Notes: generated from the sequence alone by a model not told the origin. 64,000 nucleotides of DNA from Alteromonas antoniana (GCF_019249295.1 NZ_JAESDH010000012.1:62001-126000); one strand, 5' to 3'. Numbered from the stretch's first letter, positions 46,543 to 55,689 are shown. Made by a program: numbers and translations.

Positions 46543-46867
46543 GGTCGTGTCCTGAACAACGGGCAAAGTAAACGCGTCGTCATAGTACGGATCCTGGCTG
46601 GGGGTTCAAGTGATAATTGGTGTGTGCGGAAAATTCACCGCAGTTTGTAAACGAACTCAGACTCGCAGGAATGTCGATGGGTACGGGTGAATCATAAATC
46701 AGTGCCGCTCGGCGCACGCCCGTCATTGGTATAACGGATTAATTCTGATATAAAACAAACCTGCTGCGGTGAATTTGCAGTATGAACTCAACGAATAATA
46801 AACACTTACACGATACGAACGGGTATCCATTCGGCTCGCCTGAGATCACGACAGAAGGAATTGAAGT
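46543..46867. repeat. Gap with a 13-bp perfect inverted repeat 145 bp across
   Basis: AAATTCACCGCAG (46631-46643) and CTGCGGTGAATTT (46763-46775) are exact reverse complements 119 bp apart, between divergent miaE and the membrane-protein gene. No gene lies in the gap. They could be ends of a small mobile remnant or two binding sites for one regulator. Confidence 0.55.
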
Positions 46868-47905
46868 ATGCAGAGCTCCGACGCGACTCCGGTAACTGCA
46901 CCTACACGTCATTTTTTGCTTGAAGCACTACTGGTTTTTGCCACGGCCGGTTTGTATCTTGGAGTGTGGTTTTATCTGGCAGCCCGGGACTGTCGTCGGA
47001 TCGCCGGCCAGCCGTCTACGCCTGTGTTGTGGATATTTGTTCCCTTTTTCGCGATTTTGCAACCATTTGCATTTCCACGCTTTTTCACCGCTTTGCGCGA
47101 TGCCCAGAAGCAGCTGGATTGTCCGCGCTGGCCCGCGATCTTTGATTACTTGTGGATGGCAGGATTTTTCGGCTTAACCGTAGCCTCAAACCTGGCAACG
47201 GTCGTCACCCTGGAAGCGCTGACGCAATTGGGGCTCTTTTTAGTGCTGGTGGTTTGGTTTATTCCCTTGCATATCAGAATGAACCGCCTTCGTCGACGCG
47301 CCAGTCAGAAACCGGTGATGCCTCGCTCGGCCGGGTATAATGTCCCGGAATGGATAGCGGTGTTACTGTTTACACCGCTTCTGACAGCTGTTTTCGGTAT
47401 TCTTTTGCATGAAGAGATTAAACTGGCCATGACAGAAGAGTACGCTGCTCACACGTCAGTAAAACAACCAGGGCAGCCTTACTTTCTTCCGCTAAGTCAG
47501 ACTGGGTGGAAAAAAGTAGAAATCGGTACGGTTACCGACGGCACCGCAGTCTTTGAGCTGGTAGGGCCGTTACCTGATATGTGGTATGCCGTGTTTATTT
47601 ATAACGATGAAGAGTCGATGCAAAACCTCAGCAATAACCGGTATGACGGATTTGTCAGCAGTATGACTTCACCTGAGTGTGATTTTACGCGCACGTTTAT
47701 TGAGAACTCCACACGGGTATATACCTGGACGTTGTGCGAATCTGCGTCAAAAGATAACCGTGTTATCTACCTCGCCAGTCAGCTGGAAGGCGATAACAAT
47801 CAAATAATTGAGTTAGTAGGCTATTTTGAAGCCAGTCCCGGAATAATGGATAAGTACAAAGACGATTTTATTAAAGATGCAAAAGGATTTGGCTTCGATG
47901 AGTAA
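46868..47905 (+). CDS. Uncharacterised membrane protein (DUF4234-like N-terminus)
   Basis: A 345-residue protein. The N-terminal half has about four spans (LEALLVFATAGLYLGVWFYLAARD; LWIFVPFFAILQPFAFPRFF; LWMAGFFGLTVASNLATVV; LFLVLVVWFIPLHIRM), with the first resembling DUF4234 ('T.GLY..VWFY...RD'). A further span (WIAVLLFTPLLTAVFGILL) precedes about 160 soluble residues with two Cys (SPECDFT; WTLCES) that could pair in the periplasm. AAGGAATTGAAGT precedes the ATG. The following DUF3857 gene overlaps it by 8 bases, so they are one unit. The function is unknown. Confidence 0.7.
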   Translation: MQSSDATPVTAPTRHFLLEALLVFATAGLYLGVWFYLAARDCRRIAGQPSTPVLWIFVPFFAILQPFAFPRFFTALRDAQKQLDCPRWPAIFDYLWMAGFFGLTVASNLATVVTLEALTQLGLFLVLVVWFIPLHIRMNRLRRRASQKPVMPRSAGYNVPEWIAVLLFTPLLTAVFGILLHEEIKLAMTEEYAAHTSVKQPGQPYFLPLSQTGWKKVEIGTVTDGTAVFELVGPLPDMWYAVFIYNDEESMQNLSNNRYDGFVSSMTSPECDFTRTFIENSTRVYTWTLCESASKDNRVIYLASQLEGDNNQIIELVGYFEASPGIMDKYKDDFIKDAKGFGFDE

Positions 47906-49784
47906 ATGTATTAACCGCTGGCTGGGTCTGTTGTTGTTGGTCACAATATTCCCTGTTTTCGCCCAAACGACACCGATAGTCGAGCAGGCAAAAAATGCGC
48001 TCTCACAGATCGACAAGCAAACCGATGTGTTAACTGCGCTGGAAAAGCGGATCAGCATTACGCTGGCGCAGGATAAAGCGACAACTACCGTAACCACAAT
48101 CTGGTTCTACCCAACGAAATCCACAGTTCAGGACTCCGGATACGAGTCTGTGTATTACCGTCCTGATCAAGAGTCTTTTCAGATCCTCTTTGCCGGCACT
48201 ATCTCGCCAGAGGGCAAGGTACGGGAGGTGAGCGCAGAGAACGTGAAAGAGGTTGAGTCTGATTCCTACAATACGTTTACCGATACCCGACAAAAGATAA
48301 TTTCTTATCCCGGCCTTCAGGCTGGCGGTGCGACGGTAATTCAGTATCAGATTGTACATCCGCTGACAGCGGAGGGTTACTGGTCTGCATTGCACCGACC
48401 ACAATTGCACGCCAATACACTCAACTATGAGTTTGAAGCATCATGGACAGATGCCAGACCTTTGCTCGGAGCAAGCAACAGCGAACAGGTTACCTGCGAG
48501 CAGACGGGCAATACATTTCGGTGTACCGGTGAAAACATTCCGCCAGCCGAGCAGGATGAGGAAGTTAGCTGGAGCGATGAGCTTGGGCAGATAGCGATCA
48601 CTACGTTAGACAGTTGGGAAGCCGTGCAGGATATAGTGCTATCCGGGTTTAATGACGCAATGAACAACAGTACACAAGTTGCTTCACTGGCACTAACGCT
48701 GACGGAAGGCGCGGAGACAAAAGAAGAAAAAATTGCCGCATTATATGAGTTTGTAGCCCGTGATGTGCGTTACGTCTCTATGTCAGAAGCCGGGCACGCC
48801 ATTGTCCCGCATCATGTAGACAGCACCATCGCCAACCGTTATGGCGATTGCAAGGATAAGTCAGTCCTGTTGCTGGCACTACTACGGGAAATTGGGGTTG
48901 ACGCAAACCCGGTGTTGGTGGCGACGGAGCGACGTGAGCCCAATAAGGTGTTACTTCCGTCTGTTTCAACCTTCGATCATGTGGTGGTGTGCTTCGAGAA
49001 TGATGAAATGCGTTGTCTTGATCCAACAGATGCTTATACCCCATGGACGGATATTTCAGACTGGATCCAGAACCGGGTGGCATTGCCGCTTAATGGTGAG
49101 CCATCGCTGAGCGTTATTCCGGCGGATCAATATCGCTGGAGACTGGAGGCATCTTCCGATATTGCTTTCACTCCGGATGGTGGCCAGACAGAAGTGCAAA
49201 CGGTAACGTACCTGAATGCCTACGAGGGACAGATCCGCAGCAAGCTTTCCGGGCTCGGAGAGGATGATCGCCAGAAATGGGCCTCAGAATTGTACGAGAG
49301 TATTGTCGCTGACGGCGCTGAACCGGTATTTTCATTTCATGGTGTTGATGAACTGACTGCGGAAATGCGAAGCCAGTCTAAAACCACGTTCTCGCCTTAT
49401 TTCTCGGCCACGGACGGGTTTTTACTGGAAGAGTCAGATGCGTGGGTCCAACATGAACTGGAAACCTCACGAATTGAAAATACCCGGTATGATGTGTATT
49501 TCCCCGGGGCGAAAATAACGTCAACTTACACAATGACATTTCCAAAATCCTGGCACATCAGCCGTAAGCCTGTTGCACTCGATTTCGAGCACCTTTATGG
49601 AACACTGTCCCGCGACGTCTCGCATCAGCAACCGCGAGACGGTCAGGAAGTCCTGAAAGTCATAAGCAGGCTTCAGATCCCCGCAAGAAAGCTGACTGCG
49701 GAGGAATTTGCCCAGTTCAACGCCTTTATATCAGCCCTGTCTGACTACAGCTTGATCACGTTCGCCGGTTCCGCCACGAAGTAG
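47898..49784 (+). CDS. DUF3857 / transglutaminase-like exported protein
   Basis: A 628-residue exported protein. ATG 47898 (MSKCINRWLGLLLLVTIFPVFAQ) starts a clear signal peptide. Residues about 40-240 fit DUF3857, followed by a transglutaminase core with the triad: Cys in NRYGDCKDKSVLLLALLREIG, His in STFDHVVV and Asp in RCLDPTD. The last part is a DUF2569-free beta domain (about 450-628). Such proteins occur in Bacteroidetes and Proteobacteria and their substrates are not known. The 8-base overlap with the upstream membrane-protein gene suggests a joint envelope function. Confidence 0.83.
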   Translation: MSKCINRWLGLLLLVTIFPVFAQTTPIVEQAKNALSQIDKQTDVLTALEKRISITLAQDKATTTVTTIWFYPTKSTVQDSGYESVYYRPDQESFQILFAGTISPEGKVREVSAENVKEVESDSYNTFTDTRQKIISYPGLQAGGATVIQYQIVHPLTAEGYWSALHRPQLHANTLNYEFEASWTDARPLLGASNSEQVTCEQTGNTFRCTGENIPPAEQDEEVSWSDELGQIAITTLDSWEAVQDIVLSGFNDAMNNSTQVASLALTLTEGAETKEEKIAALYEFVARDVRYVSMSEAGHAIVPHHVDSTIANRYGDCKDKSVLLLALLREIGVDANPVLVATERREPNKVLLPSVSTFDHVVVCFENDEMRCLDPTDAYTPWTDISDWIQNRVALPLNGEPSLSVIPADQYRWRLEASSDIAFTPDGGQTEVQTVTYLNAYEGQIRSKLSGLGEDDRQKWASELYESIVADGAEPVFSFHGVDELTAEMRSQSKTTFSPYFSATDGFLLEESDAWVQHELETSRIENTRYDVYFPGAKITSTYTMTFPKSWHISRKPVALDFEHLYGTLSRDVSHQQPRDGQEVLKVISRLQIPARKLTAEEFAQFNAFISALSDYSLITFAGSATK

Positions 49785-49800
49785 GGTGGGTTTCCACCCT
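49783..49800 (+). terminator. Small hairpin between DUF3857 gene and acpH
   Basis: AGGGTGG-GTTT-CCACCCT, overlapping the stop codon and 26 bases before acpH; no T-run, so weak. Confidence 0.4.
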
Positions 49801-49825
49801 TATCGGGCTGGTGCATAATGGGCGC

Positions 49826-50422
49826 ATGAACTATTTTGCTCACCTTTATCTTGCGCAGCCTACCAGTGATTCTTTTATGGGGAATTTACTGGGTGATTTT
49901 CGTAAAGGGGCAGACACTCATCGCTATCCGCAAGCCGTGCAGGCCGGTGTTCAAAATCACCTTCTGGTGGACAGGTTTACCGATAATCATCCGCAGGTGA
50001 AAAGTGCCAGGGCCCTGTTTTCACGTCACACCCGCCGGTTCTCCGGGGTTGCACTGGATGTACTGTTTGATCATTACCTTATAAGCGAATGGGAGCTTTA
50101 TCACAGCGAGGATTTTGACAGCTTTAAAGCACAGTGTTACCGCCGTCTGTCTTCGCGATTACAGGCCATGCCAGCGCCGATGCACCGTGTCGTGACGTCG
50201 GTTATAGAGCGTGACTGGTTTGGGCATTATGCGTCACATGATGGTACGTTGAAGGCCATAGAGAACCTTGCTCGTCGGGTCAGGTTTCCAAATCAGTTTG
50301 CACGAATAACGCAGGAGATTAGCCATCATGATAAAGAGCTAAGGGAGCGGTTTGGTGTTTTCTTTCCTGAGCTTGTCAATGAGGTAAAACGCCGGAATAT
50401 AGAGGACGGCTTCGGACGCTGA
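49826..50422 (+). CDS. acpH: Acyl carrier protein phosphodiesterase
   Basis: A 198-residue HD-like hydrolase that removes the 4'-phosphopantetheine group from ACP. The start MNYFAHLYLAQPTSDSFMGNLLGDFRKG is diagnostic, followed by GVQNHLLVDRFTDNHPQVK and LDVLFDHYLISEWELY with its His and Asp metal ligands. ATG 49826 is preferred over one 5 codons earlier because it aligns with the E. coli start (193 residues). The gene is convergent with hipA. Confidence 0.9.
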   Translation: MNYFAHLYLAQPTSDSFMGNLLGDFRKGADTHRYPQAVQAGVQNHLLVDRFTDNHPQVKSARALFSRHTRRFSGVALDVLFDHYLISEWELYHSEDFDSFKAQCYRRLSSRLQAMPAPMHRVVTSVIERDWFGHYASHDGTLKAIENLARRVRFPNQFARITQEISHHDKELRERFGVFFPELVNEVKRRNIEDGFGR

Positions 50423-50427
50423 TGAAA

Positions 50428-50476
50428 TAGCCGGTAAGGGCGGCTGGCTACCGGCGTAACGTCAAGGTAGCCGGCC
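50428..50476. terminator. GC-rich inverted repeats between convergent acpH and hipA
   Basis: GCCGGTA (50430-50436) pairs with TACCGGC (50449-50455), and a further GTAGCCGGCC lies just after. No T-run. It may end either transcript. Confidence 0.35.
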
Positions 50477-50483
50477 CGAAACG

Positions 50484-51800
50484 CTACAAATGTAACCTTA
50501 GATTTGCCGCAATCTCTTCGCGCAGCGAGTCTGGTACCTGCCACGCTTTTGCCAGACTGTTCCACTGTGAGACATGTTCGATGGTGTTATCGATGACCTC
50601 ATCGAGTTTCTTCCTGCGGAACATCGGACTTAATTTCTCAAGGCTGTAAATGTCTTCCCGGGTAAAATCATCACGCTTACCATTTAATGACATCCAGTGG
50701 CTGTTAACCCACTTGCTTCCGGGCTTGTAACTGTAGGCCAGGTCATAAGCTGGCGCTAGCGTCCATGTGTTTTTGTTCAGCATGAAGGCAAAGTTTTTGG
50801 CATGATCATCATGGTTGCGCGCGACAATATTAAATACCATGCGTTGTAGCAATTGCATGGCATCACTGGCCGGTAATCGCAATTGCCTGGCGGTTTCAAA
50901 CAGCTCGGCATACGAGAAGGAGCCCGGCTTTTTATAATCGACATGGGCGATACCATTTAGCGTCTGAACATGGACTTTCTGATTGCCAACACGGTCGAAG
51001 CGCTGAGTAAGGAAGTGTCGCCGATTGCCTTCCTCCAGCAATCTGCATGGCATCATATCAATGCCGCATCGTGTTGCCATTAAATGGTAGACATATTCCA
51101 TCGCACCAAAGCCTAATGGATCGCCAAACGTCTCCTGATCCCGACTATGTTCGTTCACGCCATCAAATTTCATCAGATAATGTGTGTATTTTTCAGGAAT
51201 GGTGGTTTGTCCCGAGCGCACCTGAGTGAAGTCGTTGTTAAATGCCAGTACGGCTTTGGGTCTGGCGCCGCCCGCACTCATGCCGACAGAAAGTAGCTCC
51301 ATCATAGCTTCCCGATCCTCCTGGCCAGACTTGCCCAACTTCACTTTGAAATCACCGCGGGTATCAAGGATTTCCTGGGCAATAGCGACCAGTGATTCGA
51401 TTTCCAACTGCTGCGAGGCGTTCAGCCGGCGCAGGCGGGTCGCAGGATAATACTCCAGAGCTCCCATGCCCCGGCTACCGGTATACTGCAGGCGTTGCAG
51501 TGGTGAGATTTCCGTTGGAGATTTCCCCTGATTTGCCACCCAGGCATTTAATACGGCGTTGCCAAAGTCATCAGGCAGCGAATCGGCAATCATCCCCGGC
51601 AGCCCTTTGAATGTCTCATATGACAGCCCGGGAAAACTGTAGATGCGCGTCGACAGTGGCATCTTCAGAGGCGCAAGCTCAATACCGGTTTTAATGAATG
51701 ATGAGGTATATTCGAACGCACCCAACCCGGTATCGGTGTCAAAACTCAGCGCGCCGATATCATGATGTTGGTAAGCAACCTGCGTGACCTCCATTACCAT
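50484..51800 (-). CDS. hipA: HipA-family serine/threonine kinase toxin
   Basis: A 438-residue HipA kinase; the E. coli enzyme phosphorylates glutamyl-tRNA synthetase and causes persistence. The N-terminal HipA domain is at about 10-110 (FEYTSSFIKTGIELAPLKMPL; GLPGMIADSLPDDFGN). The flexible loop with the autophosphorylation position is VGMSAGGARPKAVLA (Ser175). The catalytic DxHxKN is Asp331-Asp-His-Ala-Lys335-Asn336 and the metal-binding Asp353 lies in PAYDLAYS. All active residues are present, so it should be functional. It overlaps the antitoxin gene by 7 bases. Confidence 0.92.
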   Translation of the reverse strand: MVMEVTQVAYQHHDIGALSFDTDTGLGAFEYTSSFIKTGIELAPLKMPLSTRIYSFPGLSYETFKGLPGMIADSLPDDFGNAVLNAWVANQGKSPTEISPLQRLQYTGSRGMGALEYYPATRLRRLNASQQLEIESLVAIAQEILDTRGDFKVKLGKSGQEDREAMMELLSVGMSAGGARPKAVLAFNNDFTQVRSGQTTIPEKYTHYLMKFDGVNEHSRDQETFGDPLGFGAMEYVYHLMATRCGIDMMPCRLLEEGNRRHFLTQRFDRVGNQKVHVQTLNGIAHVDYKKPGSFSYAELFETARQLRLPASDAMQLLQRMVFNIVARNHDDHAKNFAFMLNKNTWTLAPAYDLAYSYKPGSKWVNSHWMSLNGKRDDFTREDIYSLEKLSPMFRRKKLDEVIDNTIEHVSQWNSLAKAWQVPDSLREEIAANLRLHL

Positions 51801-52117
51801 TCCAGACTATCTCCGTTGTTTTCCTCGCGTTGACCGGATGCCCGTTGACGTTTTTTACCCTGCAGCTTCGCCAGCTGGATAGGGGAGACTTCTGGTTTGG
51901 GTAAAAATAAATTCAGTTGCTCGGTAAGTGAGAGGGCCTGCATTATTGCGACAAAATTTTCCAATTGCGCCTTGCCTTTCTCCGCATTGAGCACGGTTTT
52001 GCGGGCAACACCTGCTCGCAAAGCAACGTCGCTCTGGGTGAGGTTTTGATTAAGTCGCGCTTGTTTCAGCCGTTCACCAAGTTCTTCGCACAATGCCTGA
52101 GGGCTAATTGAGCTCAT
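51794..52117 (-). CDS. hipB: HipB-family HTH antitoxin
   Basis: A 107-residue Xre-type DNA-binding protein: LGERLKQARLNQNLTQSDVALRAGVARKTVLNAEKGKAQLENFVAIMQAL is the helix-turn-helix domain (about 13-64). A Lys/Arg-rich tail follows. It should bind HipA and the operator-like repeats just upstream. Its start codon lies 3 bases from the first of these repeats, so binding would also cover the ribosome site region. Confidence 0.9.
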   Translation of the reverse strand: MSSISPQALCEELGERLKQARLNQNLTQSDVALRAGVARKTVLNAEKGKAQLENFVAIMQALSLTEQLNLFLPKPEVSPIQLAKLQGKKRQRASGQREENNGDSLEW

Positions 52118-52120
52118 AAT

Positions 52121-52266
52121 GTTCCCATATAGTTACTTTGCTGGCAGATTGGGTTTTTAAGTATCTATATTGGGACTTAATGAGGTTTGTGTCAATATTA
52201 TATAAAGTGCGGGATTGGTTACATTATGCGTTTATAATGAGTTAGTGTGCCCTATTGGGGACTTTA
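52121..52266. promoter_or_regulatory. Repeated HipB operator-like sites upstream of hipBA
   Basis: Three related sequences: CTATATGGGAAC (52121-52132, minus strand), CTATATTGGGACTTAA (52165-52180, plus) and CCTATTGGGGACTTTA (52251-52266, plus). The first two face each other as an imperfect inverted repeat (10 of 12). They differ from the E. coli TATCC-N8-GGATA operator. Confidence 0.55.
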
Positions 52267-52284
52267 TGGTATTATAGGGTTGTG

Positions 52285-52305
52285 GCGCCATCAGCAAGAT
52301 GGCGC
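52285..52305 (-). terminator. Hairpin after yqiK
   Basis: GCGCCATC-AGCAA-GATGGCGC, an 8-bp perfect stem nine bases after the yqiK stop on the minus strand, with no T-run. Confidence 0.5.
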
Positions 52306-52313
52306 ATATAACA

Positions 52314-54110
52314 TTATCGAAAATCTTCAGGATCGCCTGCAGGTTCGGCAGCCTCATCCGTGCCGGGGATTTCCGGTTGCAACTCAACACCTGTTACCTC
52401 AGGAGCTTCGGGGCGAGATGCAGAAGCGATGATAGGGCTGTCACCATTGAGCAAATCCTGCAGTGTGCCTGATTTCGCATCAACGAGGCCAACTTCCCGC
52501 AGCATCGCATCAACGATAGGAGCATTCGCGCGATACTGGAGTGCTGCGTTTGTTACCTGTTCAGCCATTCCCCCTGAACCGGACGTAGACATTGATGCGT
52601 TGCCGTCACCTTTACCAGAGGCAACCCCATATCCCTGAAGAATTTTAATGCCATCAATATTTTCAAGGGGTTTCACGGCATTAGCCACAAGCTCGGGAAG
52701 AATTTTGAGAATGGCAAGCGAACGTTGTAGATCAATCTGCTCAGTTTTCAACGAGTTTTCAGCTTCATAAAGCGCCTGCTTACCGGCAGCCTCCACAGCC
52801 AGTACCTTCTCATCGGCTTCTGCCTGGAGCATTTTTGATTCCGCGCTGGCTTTGGCTTCGGTTAAAATTGCTTCGGCAGCGTTTTCCGCGGCTTCCTTCT
52901 TCGCAGCAGCTTCTACCGTAATGCTCACCGCTTCACGCTCTGCTTCTTTTCGTGCATCAATGACTTCGATTTCTTTGCGACGATTGGCTTCAGCCACTTG
53001 TTTTGCCGTAGTGACCGCTTCCATTTTTTCTACTTTGGCTTTCTCTGCCTCAGCGGCCTTTGCTCTTGCAGCCGATTCCTCTTCAGATTTAATGGCAACA
53101 GCAATTTGCTTCATCTGCTCAGCAACTTCCACTTCCTGTTGCTGGCGAATGCGAGCTTGCTCAAGGGACTGACGTTTAGCAATTTCCTGGGTTTCGATTT
53201 CACGGGACTTTTCAATTTCTGCAGCTTCAATAGCTCTTTCTTTTGCAATCTCGGCTTCGCGCTCTTCACGTTCTTTCATCTCGCGCTGCTTGGCGATTTC
53301 TGCTTTTTGTTCCTGGCGTTTAAATGCCAGTATCTGTTCCTGTTGCAGACGGGCCTCTTCTTCATCACGCTTTACATCAAGTGACAGTTTTTCCGCTTCC
53401 AGATTTCGCTGTTCAATTAAAATCCGGTTTTCCTGCTGAATATCATTGGTCTCTTTGCGTTTCTGCTCAATGATCTTTGCCAGACGGGCGCGACCTTCAG
53501 CATCGAAGGCGTTGTTCTCGTTGAAGAAGTCGAGATCGGTCTGATCAAATCCGGTCAAACTCACTGATTCCAGCTCCAGACCGTTTTTCTCAAGATCGTT
53601 CGCCACACTTTGTTGCACTTTCTGCACGAAATCAGCACGTTGTTCGTGCATTTCTGTCATTGTCATTTCTGCGGCAACAGCACGTAATACATCAACAAAT
53701 TTCGATTCCATGAGCTTTTTCACTTCTTCGGCACGCGTGGTTCGCGTCCCCAGAGTCTGTGCTGCCATAGAGATCCCGCTGGAATTTGGCGCAACCCGCA
53801 GATAAAAATCCGCTTTCACATCCACACGCATGCGATCTTTGGTAATCAGCGCATCTTTTTGTGTTTTTTCCACTTCAATGCGAAGGGTGTTCATATTGAC
53901 CGGAATGACTTCATGCACGACAGGAAGCACAATTGCGCCGCCGTCTTTAATAACTTTTTCGCCACCCAGCCCGGTACGAACGAAGGCCGTTTCTTTGGTC
54001 GCGCGGGTATAAAGCTTGGCGAAAATAAGCCCCATCGTTAAGAGGGCTATGACAATGATACCGATGATGGTTAACATCATTGGCAGGTTTGATGTGGATA
54101 GCGTTTCCAT
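52314..54110 (-). CDS. yqiK: Flotillin-like SPFH protein YqiK
   Basis: A 598-residue membrane scaffold. An N-terminal span (MLTIIGIIVIALLTMGLIFAKLY) is followed by the SPFH/band-7 domain (ATKETAFVRTGLGGEKVIKDGGAIVLPVVHEVIPVNMNTLRIEVEKT ... LTGFDQTDLDFF) and about 250 residues of Glu/Ala/Lys-rich coiled coil (ARLAKIIEQKRKETNDIQQENR onward). The tail is Gly/Ser-rich then acidic. Flotillins oligomerise in membrane microdomains. The gene starts 20 bases after the yqiJ stop, matching the yqiJK operon of E. coli. Confidence 0.92.
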   Translation of the reverse strand: METLSTSNLPMMLTIIGIIVIALLTMGLIFAKLYTRATKETAFVRTGLGGEKVIKDGGAIVLPVVHEVIPVNMNTLRIEVEKTQKDALITKDRMRVDVKADFYLRVAPNSSGISMAAQTLGTRTTRAEEVKKLMESKFVDVLRAVAAEMTMTEMHEQRADFVQKVQQSVANDLEKNGLELESVSLTGFDQTDLDFFNENNAFDAEGRARLAKIIEQKRKETNDIQQENRILIEQRNLEAEKLSLDVKRDEEEARLQQEQILAFKRQEQKAEIAKQREMKEREEREAEIAKERAIEAAEIEKSREIETQEIAKRQSLEQARIRQQQEVEVAEQMKQIAVAIKSEEESAARAKAAEAEKAKVEKMEAVTTAKQVAEANRRKEIEVIDARKEAEREAVSITVEAAAKKEAAENAAEAILTEAKASAESKMLQAEADEKVLAVEAAGKQALYEAENSLKTEQIDLQRSLAILKILPELVANAVKPLENIDGIKILQGYGVASGKGDGNASMSTSGSGGMAEQVTNAALQYRANAPIVDAMLREVGLVDAKSGTLQDLLNGDSPIIASASRPEAPEVTGVELQPEIPGTDEAAEPAGDPEDFR

Positions 54111-54130
54111 GTTACTTCTCTGTTTATCAA

Positions 54131-54757
54131 CTACCTATAGCGCGTGGCTAGCCAACTGCGCATTCCTTTTTTTACCAGAATGATGCGATCACCCTGATTA
54201 AACTGCTCATCTGCTTCAAACGGCTCAACCAACACATAATGCGGTTGTGAGAATTTGTCGGTAAATTTCGCTTCGGCGGGATTTCCCTGTCGGGCAATGC
54301 CAATGGTGATGTTGGCTGTAGTGCCAATATAGTCATCGTCTTCCAGCGCACTGGACTCGCTTTTAGGCAGAACACGGGAGATGAAGACCCCAAACCGTGC
54401 GGTAAGGATGACAGCGGCAACAAGTGATGCGGCAATAGAAAGCCAGGGTGGGGTCATGGCTGACATTAACTGTGTATAGACGTAATTGGTAAGGTATCCG
54501 CAAATACCGAAGATAGTCAGGAAGATGACGACCCAGATCATTAAGGGAAGCTTATCCAGGCTTAGCCAGCTGGCCAACGACGTCATGCTGTCTGCGGGCA
54601 TATCAACATCTGCGTCGACACCGGAAATATCGTCGAAAACGCCTAAAACTGATACGCCGAGTACCAGCCCGATAAACTCTATGATGAATAGAACAATGAC
54701 GACACCAATAGCTACGCTGAACCAGAAGTTGGCGTCGTTGAATAGAAAATCTGACAT
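54131..54757 (-). CDS. yqiJ: YqiJ family membrane protein with OB-fold tail
   Basis: A 208-residue protein. ATG 54757 (MSDFLFNDANFWFSVAIG) is used because AGGA lies 9 bases upstream and E. coli YqiJ is 209 residues; the frame extends 22 codons further without support. Three spans (FWFSVAIGVVIVLFIIEFIGLVLG; LPLMIWVVIFLTIFGICGYL; WLSIAASLVAAVILTARFGVFI) precede a cytoplasmic OB-type domain (DYIGTTANITIGIARQGNPAEAKFTD...GDRIILVKKG). It is a partner of the flotillin YqiK in the same operon. Confidence 0.88.
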   Translation of the reverse strand: MSDFLFNDANFWFSVAIGVVIVLFIIEFIGLVLGVSVLGVFDDISGVDADVDMPADSMTSLASWLSLDKLPLMIWVVIFLTIFGICGYLTNYVYTQLMSAMTPPWLSIAASLVAAVILTARFGVFISRVLPKSESSALEDDDYIGTTANITIGIARQGNPAEAKFTDKFSQPHYVLVEPFEADEQFNQGDRIILVKKGMRSWLATRYR

Positions 54758-54916
54758 GATCACCATCCTTGATGAAACAACCTTCAGTGAGTTATACCAC
54801 AAGCGGAAGAGGATGCCAGTCAAAAGAGATCAGTTTTTAGACAATTTTATTGTTTTATAACCGCCAGGTAAGAAAACCAGGAGACGACAGCATCTCCCGG
54901 CCACAATGTCATTCGG

Positions 54917-55633
54917 CTAATGCGAGTGACCACCGCTGATGGCCTGTCCATGTTGGTTGTAAAAACCACTGGCCCCCGCCTCTATAAAGCCCTGATTTAC
55001 CATGTTGGTGAGAAAGGGATCGGTATGATCATCACCAATGTCCGCATAATCTGTGCTTTTGTAGTCTGCCCGTGCGTCGAAGAACGCGTCGATCATAGTC
55101 TTGTCGTGACTGACTGAATTAAGCGACCAGTGTTTCTCAATGCCAGCCTGGCTGACAGTAAAACTGCTGATCAGATTCAGCGCGGGTAACCAGCTGAGCG
55201 AAACAATGCCGTCATCGGTGTTTTTCTCAAAGGTTTGTATGACCTCGCAGCCGCTACCGCTTTCGCTGACTTTGGTTAGCTGGTCGAAGAAGGTCTCACT
55301 GACTAACTGGTAACGGTAAGGCCAGTCTGACTCGACTTCCCCGTGAATACTTTCTCCGGGCTGATATTCAATTGCGCGCTGGTGTCCATCAAAATACCGG
55401 GTGGGCTTGATCAGCGTATTTCTGACCAGGGTCCATGCCTCGGTAATTTGAGTCTGAGGATATTGATGCGCTACGTTGTTGTTATCGCGCCAGAGGTTCA
55501 TCGCGAGGGTTTTCTGTGTTTCGCCATGATAGGAAACGTCGATAGTATACTTAGCTTGAAGCACGCTTGCCTCCGCGTCGCACTGAAACGACGTTCCCGA
55601 CAAAAGTGAAGCAATCAGCAAAGGTGCAAACAT
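54917..55633 (-). CDS. Exported protein of unknown function following the phosphatases
   Basis: A 238-residue protein with a signal peptide (MFAPLLIASLLSGTSFQCDAEA). The body is strand-rich (ASVLQAKYTIDVSYHGETQKTLAMNLWRDNNNVAHQYPQ) with two further features: Cys in GSGCEVIQTFEK and a His-rich end (HGQAISGGHSH) that might bind metal. I do not recognise a family. It lies 56 bases after the second alkaline phosphatase on the same strand, so it is likely part of that operon and may serve phosphate scavenging; this is inference. Confidence 0.7.
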   Translation of the reverse strand: MFAPLLIASLLSGTSFQCDAEASVLQAKYTIDVSYHGETQKTLAMNLWRDNNNVAHQYPQTQITEAWTLVRNTLIKPTRYFDGHQRAIEYQPGESIHGEVESDWPYRYQLVSETFFDQLTKVSESGSGCEVIQTFEKNTDDGIVSLSWLPALNLISSFTVSQAGIEKHWSLNSVSHDKTMIDAFFDARADYKSTDYADIGDDHTDPFLTNMVNQGFIEAGASGFYNQHGQAISGGHSH

Positions 55634-55689
55634 GATTGTGTCTCCGCAAAGAGGGAGCCTGTAACAGGCTCCCTGACAGCTAAAATGAC

